A DNA stretch of 64,000 nucleotides, taken from Choricystis sp. odSpoLacu1. Taxonomy: Eukaryota; Chlorophyta; Trebouxiophyceae. A program made the translations under genes and the position numbers. Positions within the stretch are counted from its first letter, which is position 1; each line of letters starts with the position of its first letter. The stretch is from assembly GCA_958009055.1 (NCBI GenBank), contig OY253653.1, positions 372,001 through 436,000 of the forward strand, given 5' to 3'. The notes under the pieces were generated by a model. The model did no database searches, was not told where the DNA came from, and worked only from the letters and a program-made list of their open reading frames with translations. Below, in pieces: positions 30,699-40,775 of the stretch.

Positions 30699-31789
30699 TC
30701 AATCATGGTTGGCGGGCTCCCCCACTCCATCCGACCCCAACCCGTACAACACCCCCCTGTGCTCCCCCAGGGCGCCCTCCTCCGCGAAGTAGGTGGCCAC
30801 CAGCTTGACAAACGTGGTGGCGGTCAGCAGGGAGTCGGAGCCGGCTTGGTGTTGGGGGCCGACGCGCTCCACGTCCAGCGATTCGGCCAGCTTGTTGAGG
30901 CCGCCGTGCAGGTTGCCACAAAACTTCATCAAGTACTTGATGTCGTACACCGAGGGAAAGTAGATGGCCAGCAGCTCGAAGAATTCGGCCTCCGTGCCTG
31001 GGAGTGGGGCGCAGGTGAGCACTTTGAGCAGGTAGCCGAAATCGTAGCTCGAGTGGAACGTGACCCACGTGACTGCATCGTTGAGCACGACGCCACTCGT
31101 CATCAACAGCTCGCCAAAGGAGGCGACATCGACGCCGGTGGCTTCGATGCGGGCAAAGTCGATCCCCGAGACGCGGAGGAGGTCGATCGAGTCGGCCGCG
31201 TGCACGTCGGCGTCGACGCGGAACTCGCGGAAATTGATTTGCCAGACACACAGCTCGCCGTCGATGGTGGGCAGGTTTCCGGACGCGTCGGTGAAGGTGA
31301 GGCCCAGCTGGATGAGTTTGAGGAGGTCGACGTTGCACCTGTGGAAGGGAGGGAGGGTTGAGTGAGGGAAAAGAGGCGACGCGTGTGTGTCGGGGGGGGC
31401 TTGCCTGCGCGCTTCTTCCTCCCCCAAAAACTGGCGCGCGTGAAAGGTGCACACGCACACGCATACACTGCCCAGCCTGCAGCGTGGTCCAGGCCACACA
31501 CACAGGCGCGTGCGGGCCACACGCCCACACGCAAAAAACATCCTCCTTCCCCTCCCCCTCTCCTCCCCACCCACCTCAGCGTCTGGTAGTGGTACTCGCC
31601 GCTGCTCCTGAAGCTGCCCACCGGGCGCGCCACGACTCCCGGGAACTCGGTGTCCATGGCGATGTAGGGGTGGTCGTCCACGACGCCGCGAATCAGCTCC
31701 AATTCAGCCTCCAGGTTGTGCGCCCACACGTCCCGCACGCGCAGGGTGCGGCCGTCGGGGGTGGTGCCGGTGAGGCCGTCAGCCACCAT
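30699..31789 (-). CDS. CAF1: CCR4-NOT deadenylase CAF1/POP2 (CNOT7-like)
   Basis: Two exons on the minus strand, 31789-31575 and 31338-30699; 284 aa. CAF1 shortens mRNA poly(A) tails as the DEDD-type nuclease of the CCR4-NOT complex. The first catalytic pair is in [19 protein letters not shown] (Asp46, Glu48). [14 protein letters not shown] supplies the second Asp and [14 protein letters not shown] the third, all as in active enzymes. [20 protein letters not shown] spans the phase-2 splice and matches the family exactly. Near the C-terminus are [16 protein letters not shown] and a poorly conserved Gly/Asp tail. Length is standard (about 280 aa). It shares a 305 bp divergent spacer with CK2 alpha. 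Confidence 0.94.
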
Positions 31790-32094
31790 GGTGGTGTGTG
31801 AGGAGTGGGGAGGCTTTGGCCGGGGAGGGGCAGGCGTGGCAAAGACACAAGGCGGCGGGATGGGGGCGAAGGAAAGAAAGAGCCGCGGTTGCGCGACGCT
31901 GCTCCACACGCCTCTGCTCTGGTGGTTCACGCGTGCAAAGGCATGACCGCGCGCGCTGCGTGCACCCCGCGCGGGAAGGTGTGTGCGTGAGAAGGGGAGG
32001 GCGCGTGGGGAGAGGAACGACGAAAAAGAGTGTGCACCGCCTTTTTTCTTTTTTCGCTCGTCACTCCTCGGCGCGATTTTCTCGCCTCCAGCGC
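31790..32094. promoter_or_regulatory. Divergent spacer CAF1 / CK2 alpha
   Basis: A 305 bp head-to-head spacer carrying both 5' leaders. A T-rich stretch at 32040-32055 lies about 45 bp before the CK2 start. No recognised element. Confidence 0.5.
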
Positions 32095-33832
32095 ATGGCC
32101 TTCGCCGCCACTCGCGCGCTCCTGTTCACGCGTGCCGCCCGCGTGTTCACCGCGTCCTCCTCCTGCCGCTCCGCCAGCGGCGCCCCCCCGACCACCGCCG
32201 CGTCGTCCGCGCCCGGCCCGCGCCCGCGCAGACGCGCGGCGCCGCACAAGCCGACCACGCCGCCGCCCGCCATGCAGTCCCGCGCCCGCGTGTACGCGGA
32301 CGTCAACACCAACAAGCCGCGCGAGTACTGGGACTATGAAGCCGTGACGGTGGAATGGGGGTGAGTGTGAGAGGAGTGTGTGTGTGTGTGTGTGTGTGTA
32401 TGGTGTTGGGCGTCGGGGACGCGACGGGGCACGCGCGCTTGGCAGGGAGTGCCCACTCGCTCAGTCTGCTGCCTGCAGTGCGGCGGGGCGGCGGGCTGGC
32501 GAGGGAAACGCGCGCTGGGGCGCGGGATGCGGGTGGCGAATTCGGCGTCCCTCTTTCTGTGCCTCTTTGGCGCGCCCGCGCCTCCTGTGTGCGCCTCCCT
32601 CCCTGGTCTCGCCCCCACTGCGGCCGACTGGAGCATGTGCTCGCGTGTGGGGGGGGAGGAAAGGAGGTGGGCGTCCCGATTGGCGCCCGCCACACACAGA
32701 AACTGCCGACGCGGGCGCCCCCGTCACCTCTCTCGCCGTTGCCCTCCCCAACTCACCCTCCCCTCACCCTCCCTCCCTCTCCCCACACCACACCACATAC
32801 CACAACAGCTCCCAAGACGACTACGAAGTCGTGCGCAAAGTGGGGCGCGGCAAGTACAGCGAAGTGTTTGAGGGTGTGCACACCCCCTCCGGCTCGCCCT
32901 GCGTCATCAAAATCCTGAAACCCGTCAAAAAGAAAAAGATCAAGCGCGAGATCAAGATTCTGCAGACCCTGTGCGGCGGCCCCAACGTCATCACGCTGCT
33001 TGACTGTGTGCGCGACCCTGCCAGCAAGACGCCGTCGCTCGTGTTTGAGCACGTGGCTGCCGCCGACTTCAAGGTCCTCTACCCCACCCTCTCCGACGCC
33101 GACGTCCGCTACTACATGTACCAACTGTTGAAAGCGCTCGACTTTTGCCACTCGCGTGGGGTGATGCACCGGGACGTCAAGCCGCACAACGTGATGATTG
33201 ACCCTGTCAAGCGGGAGCTGCGCCTCATCGACTGGGGGCTGGCCGAGTTCTACCACCCAGGCAAGGAGTACAACGTGCGGGTGGCCAGCCGGTACTTCAA
33301 GGTGAGTTGGGATGGAGGGGTCGGGTGGGCGAGTGGGGTGGAAGAGGCTGCGGTTTTTGCAAATGAAAAAAACACACAACCACCCACACGCGCACCCATC
33401 CACCACCCACCCCACCCACTCCAGGGCCCCGAACTCCTGGTCGACCTGCAGGACTACGACTACTCCCTGGACATGTGGTCCCTGGGGGCCACGTTTGCGG
33501 GTTTCATCTTTCGCAAGGAGCCTTTTTTCTATGGCCACGACAACTATGACCAGTTGGCCAAGATCGCCCGCGTCCTGGGCACCGACGACCTGCACGCCTA
33601 CCTGCGCAAGTACGGCATCGAACTCGACCCCCAGCTGGAGGCCCTGGTCGGGCGCCACCCGCGCAAACCGTACTCCAAGTTTGTGACACCGGACAACGCC
33701 CACCTGGCACACGCCGACGCCATCGACTTTTTGGATGGCCTGCTCAAGTATGACCATGCCGAGAGGTTGACGGCGGCGGAGGCGATGGCGCACCCCTACT
33801 TTGCGCCGGTGCGGGCGGCGGAGGGGCGGTGA
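32095..33832 (+). CDS. CK2A: Casein kinase 2 catalytic subunit alpha with N-terminal leader
   Basis: Three exons: 32095-32360, 32809-33301 and 33425-33832; 388 aa. CK2 alpha is a constitutively active Ser/Thr kinase for acidic sites. The kinase part has [13 protein letters not shown] (P-loop), [20 protein letters not shown] (catalytic Lys and the basic cluster), [12 protein letters not shown] and [20 protein letters not shown] (DWG in place of DFG, typical of CK2), then [18 protein letters not shown]. The usual start of the family corresponds to the internal Met60 (codon 32272-32274), followed by [20 protein letters not shown]. The 59 residues before it are Arg/Ala/Ser/Pro-rich without acids, typical of a plastid or mitochondrial targeting peptide. 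The first intron (448 bp) is the longest in the window. Confidence 0.95.
32375..32399 (+). repeat. (GT)n microsatellite in CK2 alpha intron 1
   Basis: Twelve GT units just downstream of the 5' splice site; the 3' end of the same intron is CA-rich. Confidence 0.9.
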
Positions 33833-34008
33833 TGGGAGGAGACGGAGAGAGGGGGAATGATGTTTTTCAGAGCTGTTTTTTCTTTCGAGAGTTTTTTTAA
33901 GACAAAGCAACCGAGTGGCGTGCTGCGTGTGGTGTGTTTTTCTTTTGGGGACGGGAGAGAGGCGCCTGCGCTTGTGTGTGAAAACGACGGACACAAAAAA
34001 AACGTAAC

Positions 34009-35767
34009 ATGGCGCCCGAAAAACGCACCCTCGCCCTCGCCGCCGCCGCCACGGCCCTGGCAGGAGGCGCCACCATCTACACCATCTCCCGCAGACGCGC
34101 CGCCAGCCGCCGCGTGCACCTGGCGTCGCGGGCGGAGCTGGTGGCTGCCTCCGCGCGCACGGGCGTGCGATGCGCCCTCCTCCCGACCCCCGCCACCGTC
34201 CGCCTGGCCGCCGTCACCGACTTTGACGGCGCCGACGACCTGGTGCGTGACCTGGCCCGCGTCCACGCCGTGGCCCTGGACCTGGCCTGCAACCGTGGCC
34301 TGGCCTCCGCGCGGCTGGCGGTGCCGCGCCTTTCCTCCCTGTGCGAAGTCTCGCTCGCGCGCTGCGGCCTGGCCACGCTGCCGCCCTGCTTGGCAACTCT
34401 GCCCCAGCTTACAGTGCTGGACGTGTCGGGAAACGAGCTGCTGGCGCTGGATGGGGGCGTGCTGGCGGCGTTGCCCAAGCTGGTGAAACTTAACGCGGCG
34501 GCCAACCGGCTGCGCGCCCTGCCCCCCCAGATCGGCAGGCTGCACAAGCTGCGCCTGCTGGGGCTGCGCGACAACGCGCTGCGCACGCTGCCTGACGAGG
34601 TGGGAAATTGCGGCGAGCTGAGGGAGTTGTACGTGACGTCCAACCGGCTGACTTCGCTGCCCTCAACTCTCGGCCGCTGCCGCAACCTGCGCAAACTCCA
34701 GGCCTCCTTTAACGCGCTGCGCACGCTGCCCGCCGAGCTGGCGGAGTTGCCCCACCTGGAAATGGTGCGCGTGCAATGAGGTGGACAACTTGCCGGCCGC
34801 CCTGGCGTCCGCGCCGCGCCTGTGTTGGTTGTCGCTGGCAGGCAACCCGCTCACCTCCACCGCCCCCCCCCAAGCCGCCACCGTGCCGCACGCGGTGGTG
34901 CCCGGCGTCGACGCCCTGGACTACAGCGTCAGCAAGAAGCTGGGGGACGGCGCGTCGGGCGACGTGCGGGTGGCGGTGTGGGCGGGCGCGCCCGATTGGG
35001 TCGGCACGTCCACCGTCGCGGTGAAACTGTTCCACGCCTCCGCCCCCTCCCCCGACGGCCACCCGGCCGATGAAGCCGCCATCGCGAGGGCGGTGGACCA
35101 CCCTGCGTTGGCGCGCGCGGTAGCGACGGTGGCGGGGGCGGCGCCGCCGTCAACGGCGGGCGACGACGACGACGACGCGTCGCCGCCGCCGTCGCCGGGC
35201 GATGATGAAGACAACGTGGGCTACCCCCTGCCTCCGCCCCCCCCCCCCCCCGCGGGCCTGCTGTTCCGCGTCGCACCAGGCGCCCCCCTGGCGGACAAGC
35301 CGCGCGGCGAGCCGAGGCTGCTGCGGTGCACCTGGGCGGCAGAGAAAAAAATCCCCCCCCCCGCCGCGTTGCGCGCCGCGGCACGCCTTGCGGGCGGTCT
35401 GGCCGCCGTGCACGCGGCCGGCATCGCGCACGGGGACGTGTACGCGCACAACGTGCTGTGCGATGACGAGGGCGCGGCCACGCTGGTGGATTGGGGGGCA
35501 GGCTTTTTTGTTCCCACGTGCGGGGGTGGTGCCAACGCCCCCTCTTCCTCCCCCCCTCCCTCCGCCTTCCACGCGTTTGATGTGCGCGCATTCGGCATCT
35601 TCCTGGGCGAGCTGGTGGGCGCCACGCACGGGCGGGCGGCGAGCGTGCTGGCGAGAGCGGGGCGGAGCGCGGCCGACGCGCGCCCCGACGCGCGCCCGAC
35701 GGCGGCCGCGCTGGAGGCGCTGCTGACGGCTGAAGCGAGGCGGGCAGGGGTGGCGCAGCTTGTTTGA
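34009..35767 (+). CDS. LRR-protein kinase, frame broken inside an LRR
   Basis: Two frames, 34009-34779 and 34781-35767, together about 585 residues. Upstream: a membrane-anchor-like segment (LALAAAATALAGGATIYTI, residues 8-26), then about eight short LRRs of 23 residues such as LRLLGLRDNALRTLPDEVGN. The first frame stops at TGA 34777-34779 in the middle of an LRR. The next frame carries on the same repeat (DNLPAALASAPRLCWLSLAG), so the two parts were once one gene. The second part holds a kinase fold: LGDGASGDVRVAVW (P-loop), TVAVKLF (Lys), GIAHGDVYAHNVLCDDEGAA (HGD in place of HRD) and LVDWGAGFF (DWG in place of DFG). It resembles LRR kinases of plants and algae that have an HGD motif. Activity is uncertain. 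Confidence 0.75.
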
Positions 35768-35835
35768 TGGGTGTTTGGGTGGTTGCGCATGATGGACCCA
35801 AAAAAAAGGTGTCTGGAGTGGAGGTGATGACAGTG

Positions 35836-35855
35836 CAACAACAACAACAACAACA
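35836..35855. repeat. (CAA)n microsatellite
   Basis: About seven CAA units between the 3' ends of the convergent LRR-kinase and recombinase genes, 17 bp beyond the recombinase stop codon. Confidence 0.85.
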
Positions 35856-35872
35856 CGCTCCACCCCTCCTCC

Positions 35873-37813
35873 TCACCCCACATGCTCCCTGTCCCCCAGC
35901 CTCTCCAACAACGCCACCGCGGGCTCCACCTTGTCCGCCACCGTGCGCCGATCATACGTGGACCGCTGCATATCGAGGGAGTGGCCCATGTACAGGGCCA
36001 GCGCCTCCAGCTCACGCTCAGACGCGTCCCCACGCCCCCTCAAGTGAGTCACAATCATGTCGCGCACGAGGTGGGGGTTGAGCTTTTTGCCGGTGATGCG
36101 GAAGGAGGCGCGTTCGAAGATGCGGTGGACTGCTTGGCCGGTCAGAGGCTCGCCGTGCTTGCTCGTGAACACGCAGCGATGGTTGGGGGCCAGGGCGGCC
36201 CGCCAGGTCGACAAATAAGCGCCCAGCTCATCGTTGAGGGCGGGGGCGAGCAGCAGGGGCGGTCGGTCGCCGTACGCGCGCCCCGTCTTGTAGTCGCCCG
36301 GGCCGTGCCGAATCTCCCACCGCCCGTTGCGAAAGAAGAGGGTGCGACCGACTTCGAGTTCACGTAAAGTGCGTTGCCTGTCGGGGACGCAGGCCAGGAT
36401 GGCAAACATGAGGTACTTTTGGAGGGACCACGCGACGGAGGCGGGGGTGCGCGCGCGGCCGCGGCCTTCGAGGCCGGCACACTCTGTTCGAAGCTCAGCC
36501 ACCAAATCAAGGTACTCCCCCCACTCCAGCCACTTGGCGCGTTCGTCGGCGACACGGGGCGCCCGCCTGGAGGCTGCCGTGGCCGCCCTCGACATGGCGC
36601 GCAGCTCGCGCACGACGGGGAGGTCGGTGTAGGGTTTGTCGCCGTCGGCAGGTGAAGCGGTGGACGCGGAATGATGCACAAACTTGGCAGCCGACAGCAG
36701 CGCCCGCACCGCCAGCCCCTCCGTGTGGGGTGTCACCCCTCGATCAGTGGCCAGCCAGGCGGCGTACTGCATGGCCAGGGCGGCACCCCCGCGGTCGGGG
36801 GAGGGGATGACGGTGGATAAGGAGAGAGTGGCAGCATCCATCCCCTTAAACTCCACGCACCACCCCAGCACACGGCGCAGCACGTCCTCGTATTTGGACG
36901 CGGTGACGCGGGCGATGGGGGGTTGCTGCTGCCCCGGAAACCGCACCGTCCAGAAACGGATGAAGGCGGCAAGCTCTGAAGCCAGGGCGGGCGGCGTGGC
37001 CGCCGGCGCCAGCTTGTACGCACTCGGCCGCCCCCCCTCCTGCCCCCGCCGCGTCACGTACACGTGCTGGCCCGACCCATGAAAGAAGCGGTCGATGCGA
37101 GGCAGGCGGCGCGCCAGGATGGACCGCACCGCGGGCTCTACGGGGGGGGGGGGCTCCCCCGCGCGGTCGGCCCAGCGCGGGTCGGTGGGGGGGGCGACGA
37201 TGAAGCGGTCAGCGGAGATGGCGGCCACACCGATCAGGGAGTCGGAGTTTGTGGCAGGGCGGTGGACAGAGGTGGTTGTGTGTGTAGTCGCAGGCGCGGG
37301 CGCCGCGCGGCGGCGGCGGCGCGCCGGAGGAGCTGCGGCGACCAACACCGTTTTCACGGCGGCCGCCACGTCGGCCGGCAGGCCCAGCTGGGCAGCCTGT
37401 TCCGCTGTCAACGCGGCCAGGTCTACCGCAGTCGCCACCCCAGCCGCCGTCAGGGCGTGCGCAAGGGAAACGTCGGCAGCGGTGACGCGCGAACGGCCGA
37501 GCGCGCGGCGCGCGCAGGTAAGCGCGGCGAGCGTGGGCGCGTCCGCGGGCACCGTCTCGGGCACGGGGGCCTCGGAAACGGTGGTTTCATCCTCGTCGCT
37601 ATCACTCTCAACAGCCTCCAGAAAACCGACGGCGGGGCGGCGGGCGGCAGCCGCGACGACGCGCATGGACGATGCATTGCGCGCGCACACGGGGGCGCGC
37701 CAGGCCGCCGCCGCCAGGGGCGTCGTCGCCGCCCCCAGGGGGCGTGCAGCATTGACACCGGTGACAGAGAGGCCGCGAACGAGGCTCATGGTGGTGGCGG
37801 CGAGGCGTCTCAT
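35873..37813 (-). CDS. Nuclear-encoded tyrosine recombinase (phage integrase superfamily)
   Basis: Single exon, 646 aa from the ATG at 37813. The C-terminal half is a tyrosine recombinase catalytic domain. The Arg box is ACVPDRQRTLREL (about 475-486), the beta-strand Lys is in GDYKTGRAYGDRPPL (about 509), HxxR is NPHLVRD (His581, Arg584), the second His is in ALYMGHS (His611) and the nucleophile is in STYDRRT (Tyr620). All catalytic positions are present, so the enzyme looks active. An upstream helical region (about 290-440) fits the core-binding SAM-like domain. The first 60 residues are Arg/Ala/Ser/Thr-rich without acids, suggesting organelle import. An Ala-rich helical segment at about 95-165 may be a HhH-like DNA-binding fold. 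Divergent from the App1-like gene by 168 bp. No terminal repeats or partner transposon genes were seen. Confidence 0.82.
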   Translation of the reverse strand: MRRLAATTMSLVRGLSVTGVNAARPLGAATTPLAAAAWRAPVCARNASSMRVVAAAARRPAVGFLEAVESDSDEDETTVSEAPVPETVPADAPTLAALTCARRALGRSRVTAADVSLAHALTAAGVATAVDLAALTAEQAAQLGLPADVAAAVKTVLVAAAPPARRRRRAAPAPATTHTTTSVHRPATNSDSLIGVAAISADRFIVAPPTDPRWADRAGEPPPPVEPAVRSILARRLPRIDRFFHGSGQHVYVTRRGQEGGRPSAYKLAPAATPPALASELAAFIRFWTVRFPGQQQPPIARVTASKYEDVLRRVLGWCVEFKGMDAATLSLSTVIPSPDRGGAALAMQYAAWLATDRGVTPHTEGLAVRALLSAAKFVHHSASTASPADGDKPYTDLPVVRELRAMSRAATAASRRAPRVADERAKWLEWGEYLDLVAELRTECAGLEGRGRARTPASVAWSLQKYLMFAILACVPDRQRTLRELEVGRTLFFRNGRWEIRHGPGDYKTGRAYGDRPPLLLAPALNDELGAYLSTWRAALAPNHRCVFTSKHGEPLTGQAVHRIFERASFRITGKKLNPHLVRDMIVTHLRGRGDASERELEALALYMGHSLDMQRSTYDRRTVADKVEPAVALLERLGDREHVG

Positions 37814-37981
37814 AAACCCTGGAAAACGGGGCACGAAATATCTCCTCGTTTTCTGACGTGAATAAAGAACTCACACTCCTCTCTATCGCTCGTCTTGCAC
37901 CCCTCTCTCTGACCTGCGCCCCCAAACAGCCTGCCTCAAAACCAAGCCATGACGCCCTAACCCCACACCCCACATCCACTC

Positions 37982-40701
37982 ATGGACCCATCCACCGCCC
38001 TGGCCCTCGCCGCCGCCCTGGCCCTCGTCTACGTCACCTCCGAGTCGACCGCGCTCCACTTCTCGCGCACCGGCCGGCGCGCCTTCCTGGCCGCCGTCAG
38101 TGGCGCCCTGGGATATGCAGTGGCAGGAGCTCTGCCCCGCCTGGACGCGTGGTGGCTGGTCGTGAGCGCGGTAAGAGGGGAGAGGGGCAAATTGGAGAGG
38201 TGCTGTTTTTGCACGGCGACAAGCACCCGGCGGTTGGCGACGGCGTGTGAGGCCACGCGCCGCGAGGTGTGGCTATGTTTGGACCATTGTGTCGCTGGTT
38301 GAGCGGGAGAGCCTGGAAGAGAGAGGGCGCGGAGGCTGACTATGCCGACACATGCGCTTTCCCTCCCCGACGTCGCGCCACGTCCTCACACACGAGAAAC
38401 CCGCACCCTCCCGCACCACACGTCGATACGACCCTCACACTTCACACCATCCACACCCTCAGGTCATCGCCGCCTCCTACGTGGAGGACCACGTCCAAAA
38501 GCACGCCGTCCTGACCCGTTTTTCGGTGCCCGAGGCGGCAGCGCTGCGCGGCTCCCCCGAGGCGGAGGGTGCGGCCGCCGCCCTGGACGCGGCTGCCGCC
38601 GCCATCTCCGCGCGGCGAGGCATCACACTGTCGTTGTCGCAGGTGGTGGGGCGGGCGAATGGCGCGTTGGCGCGGGAGCGGGCCAAGATGGTCGCCCTGC
38701 TCGCGTCGGCGTCGCGCTCCGACCTCAACCACGCCCTGCCCACGTGCCATCTGGCGGCCGTGCTGGAGGCAGGGGGGAGTGCAGTCGCCGCCCTGTTGAC
38801 ATCCCATGCACCAGAGGGGAGGCTGGACGATTTGTCCGTCCTGTCGCGCGCTGCCCTCGTCGACGCGTTTCAAAAGGTCGGCCTCCGCCACCGCCCCGCC
38901 CGCCAAGCCCGGGCAGCCGCCGTCGTGCTGGCGACACGGGGGCTGGAACTGACCCGGTTGAAAGCGTTGCTGGATGATGGGGGCGACCACCACTCTTTTC
39001 ACCGGTTTGTGACGAGCGACCTCCAGGGCGCTGCCCGCGCGGCCGTCGCGTCGCACGCCGCCGCGGAGGGCGCGGCTGTCGCAGCAGCCTTTGCCTCACG
39101 CACAGGGCGTGGCAGCACCGCCCCGCGCGGCGTACTGCTGAAAGTGGTGGCTGATATCGACGACACGCTCGTCTGTTCGGGCGGCGCCTACCCCGCCGGC
39201 TGCGACGCGACGCTGCCGCGCGGCTGCCCCTACCCCGGGGCCACCGCCTTCTTCAACGAGCTGGATGCGGGGCACGCGGCGTCGCTGGCCGAGACGCTGG
39301 CGCCCACATCTGCGCCGACGACGCCGGCAGCGGGAGGGGGGGGGGGATCGTGGCGACAAGACAGCCACCGACCGCGACGGCAGCGCCACGCCCACCACGG
39401 GCGACCGTGCTGAACGTGCCGCCGCCCACAGGCTCGTCTCCACCCTCCTCGCCCCCTGGGACGCTGAATTCAATGATGCAGCCCGCCACCGCGTCGTCAC
39501 CATCGCGGCGGCGGGGGGGAGGGCGCCGCCTTGTGCCGCGCGTGGGGCGCCGCCGCCCCTGCACCAGCGTGGTGGGCACCTCGTGTTTCTGTCTGCGCGG
39601 CCTGAGACGTATCGCGGCCTGACGGAAGCGTCCTCGTATCGCTCCATATTTGCGCCCCTGGTCGCCGCCAAACGGTTGCACAGGTGGCCCGTCCTGCTGC
39701 TCGGCTCCCTCCGCTCTGGGCCACGGGCCCTAGCGGCCGCCCTCACGCGCGCCCGCGGCCCTCGCCCCGGTGCGGCGGGCGCGCGCGGCGGCCTCTCCAC
39801 CCACCTCTTCACGTCCCTGTTTCGCCGCAAACTGGACCGCCTACTATCCCTGGTCTCCCTGTACCCGGAAGCCTGCTGGATCTTTGTGGGGGATTCAGGG
39901 CAGGGCGACGTGCTCCTCGCCGAAGAACTCGCCCGCCGCTCCCTCGCGCCGCGCTCCCCCCTCCCCCTCATCGCCTCCTTCATCATGCGGGCTGGCCCCG
40001 TCACGGACACACTGTCCTCCCTGCGCTGCACCAAAGCCAACAAGGCGGCCTGGCTGGCGGCGTGGCGGGGGGAGAGGGTGTTTGTGCACAAAACTTATGT
40101 GGGGGCGGCAGTGGATGCGGCGACAATGGGCCTCATCCCACATGAAGGCCTGCAGCGAGTCGCGTTGGAAGCCTGCTGGGATGCACGGTCTGCAGCGGCG
40201 CGGCATGGGCCGGGCGCGGTGGACTGGGGGAGGGTTGTGCGGAGGCTCAGCGCTGACATCGCCGCTGCCAACGACGTGCTGCCCGACGACCTGCGCGTGC
40301 CCCCCCTTCGGTTGCCAGGGTGCGATGCTGGTGGCGACGCACCCTCACGCGCCCGCAGCGTGACGCCGCCCGCGTCGCCGCGCGGCGCGTCGCCGCCGCC
40401 GCCGACGACTGTGCGCCGGGGCACGCCCCGCCCGCCGCGGCCGGGGCGGCCGGGGTCGGGGGGTGGAGGAGGAGGCGGCCTGCTGTCCCCTGCGGGCGCG
40501 TCGCCTCCGTGGTCGCCGCTGGCGGGCGGGTCGCCCCTGGGCACGTCGCCGATGGCGGGCGGCGCGTGGCCGCCCGCGTGGGCGGCGGGCCGGCGCTCCA
40601 TGTCGCCCGCGCCCGGCTCCCGGGACGCGACGCCGCCGCCACCGCCCATTCGGGTGACGATGGAGACGGCGCCGACGCTGTCCAGCGGGTTGGGCGGGTG
40701 A
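37982..40701 (+). CDS. App1-like (DUF2183) phosphatase domain protein, frame slip at poly-G
   Basis: Exon 1 is 37982-38170, intron 38171-38462, then coding to 40701; about 810 residues. The N-terminus has two hydrophobic helices (STALALAAALALVYV and AFLAAVSGALGYAVAGAL). The core is a HAD-type domain like that of yeast phosphatidate phosphatase App1: VADIDDTLVCSGG (DxDxT nucleophile motif), YPGATAFFNELDA, LVFLSARPETYRGLTEAS and CWIFVGDSGQGDVLLAEEL. The frame is lost at eleven Gs (39336-39346): the first frame ends at 39413, and the second carries the SARPE and GDSGQGD motifs to the TGA at 40699-40701. The C-terminal 130 residues are Pro/Ser/Gly-rich and disordered. Dephosphorylation of phosphatidate is the family role; substrate here is inferred. 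Confidence 0.78.
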
Positions 40702-40775
40702 CGAGGGAGAGAAGGGGGGACTGCGTTGTTTTTTTTTCATTCTGTTTTCCTTTCTGCTTGTTTGAAACGTCTGCA

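Noticed and set aside
35836..35855. (CAA)n next to the recombinase as a possible element border
   Set aside because: No matching repeat was found on the other side of the gene, so it is just a microsatellite between convergent genes.
37834..37834. Upstream GTG start for the recombinase
   Set aside because: Nuclear genes start at ATG; the ATG at 37813 gives a leader of the expected type.
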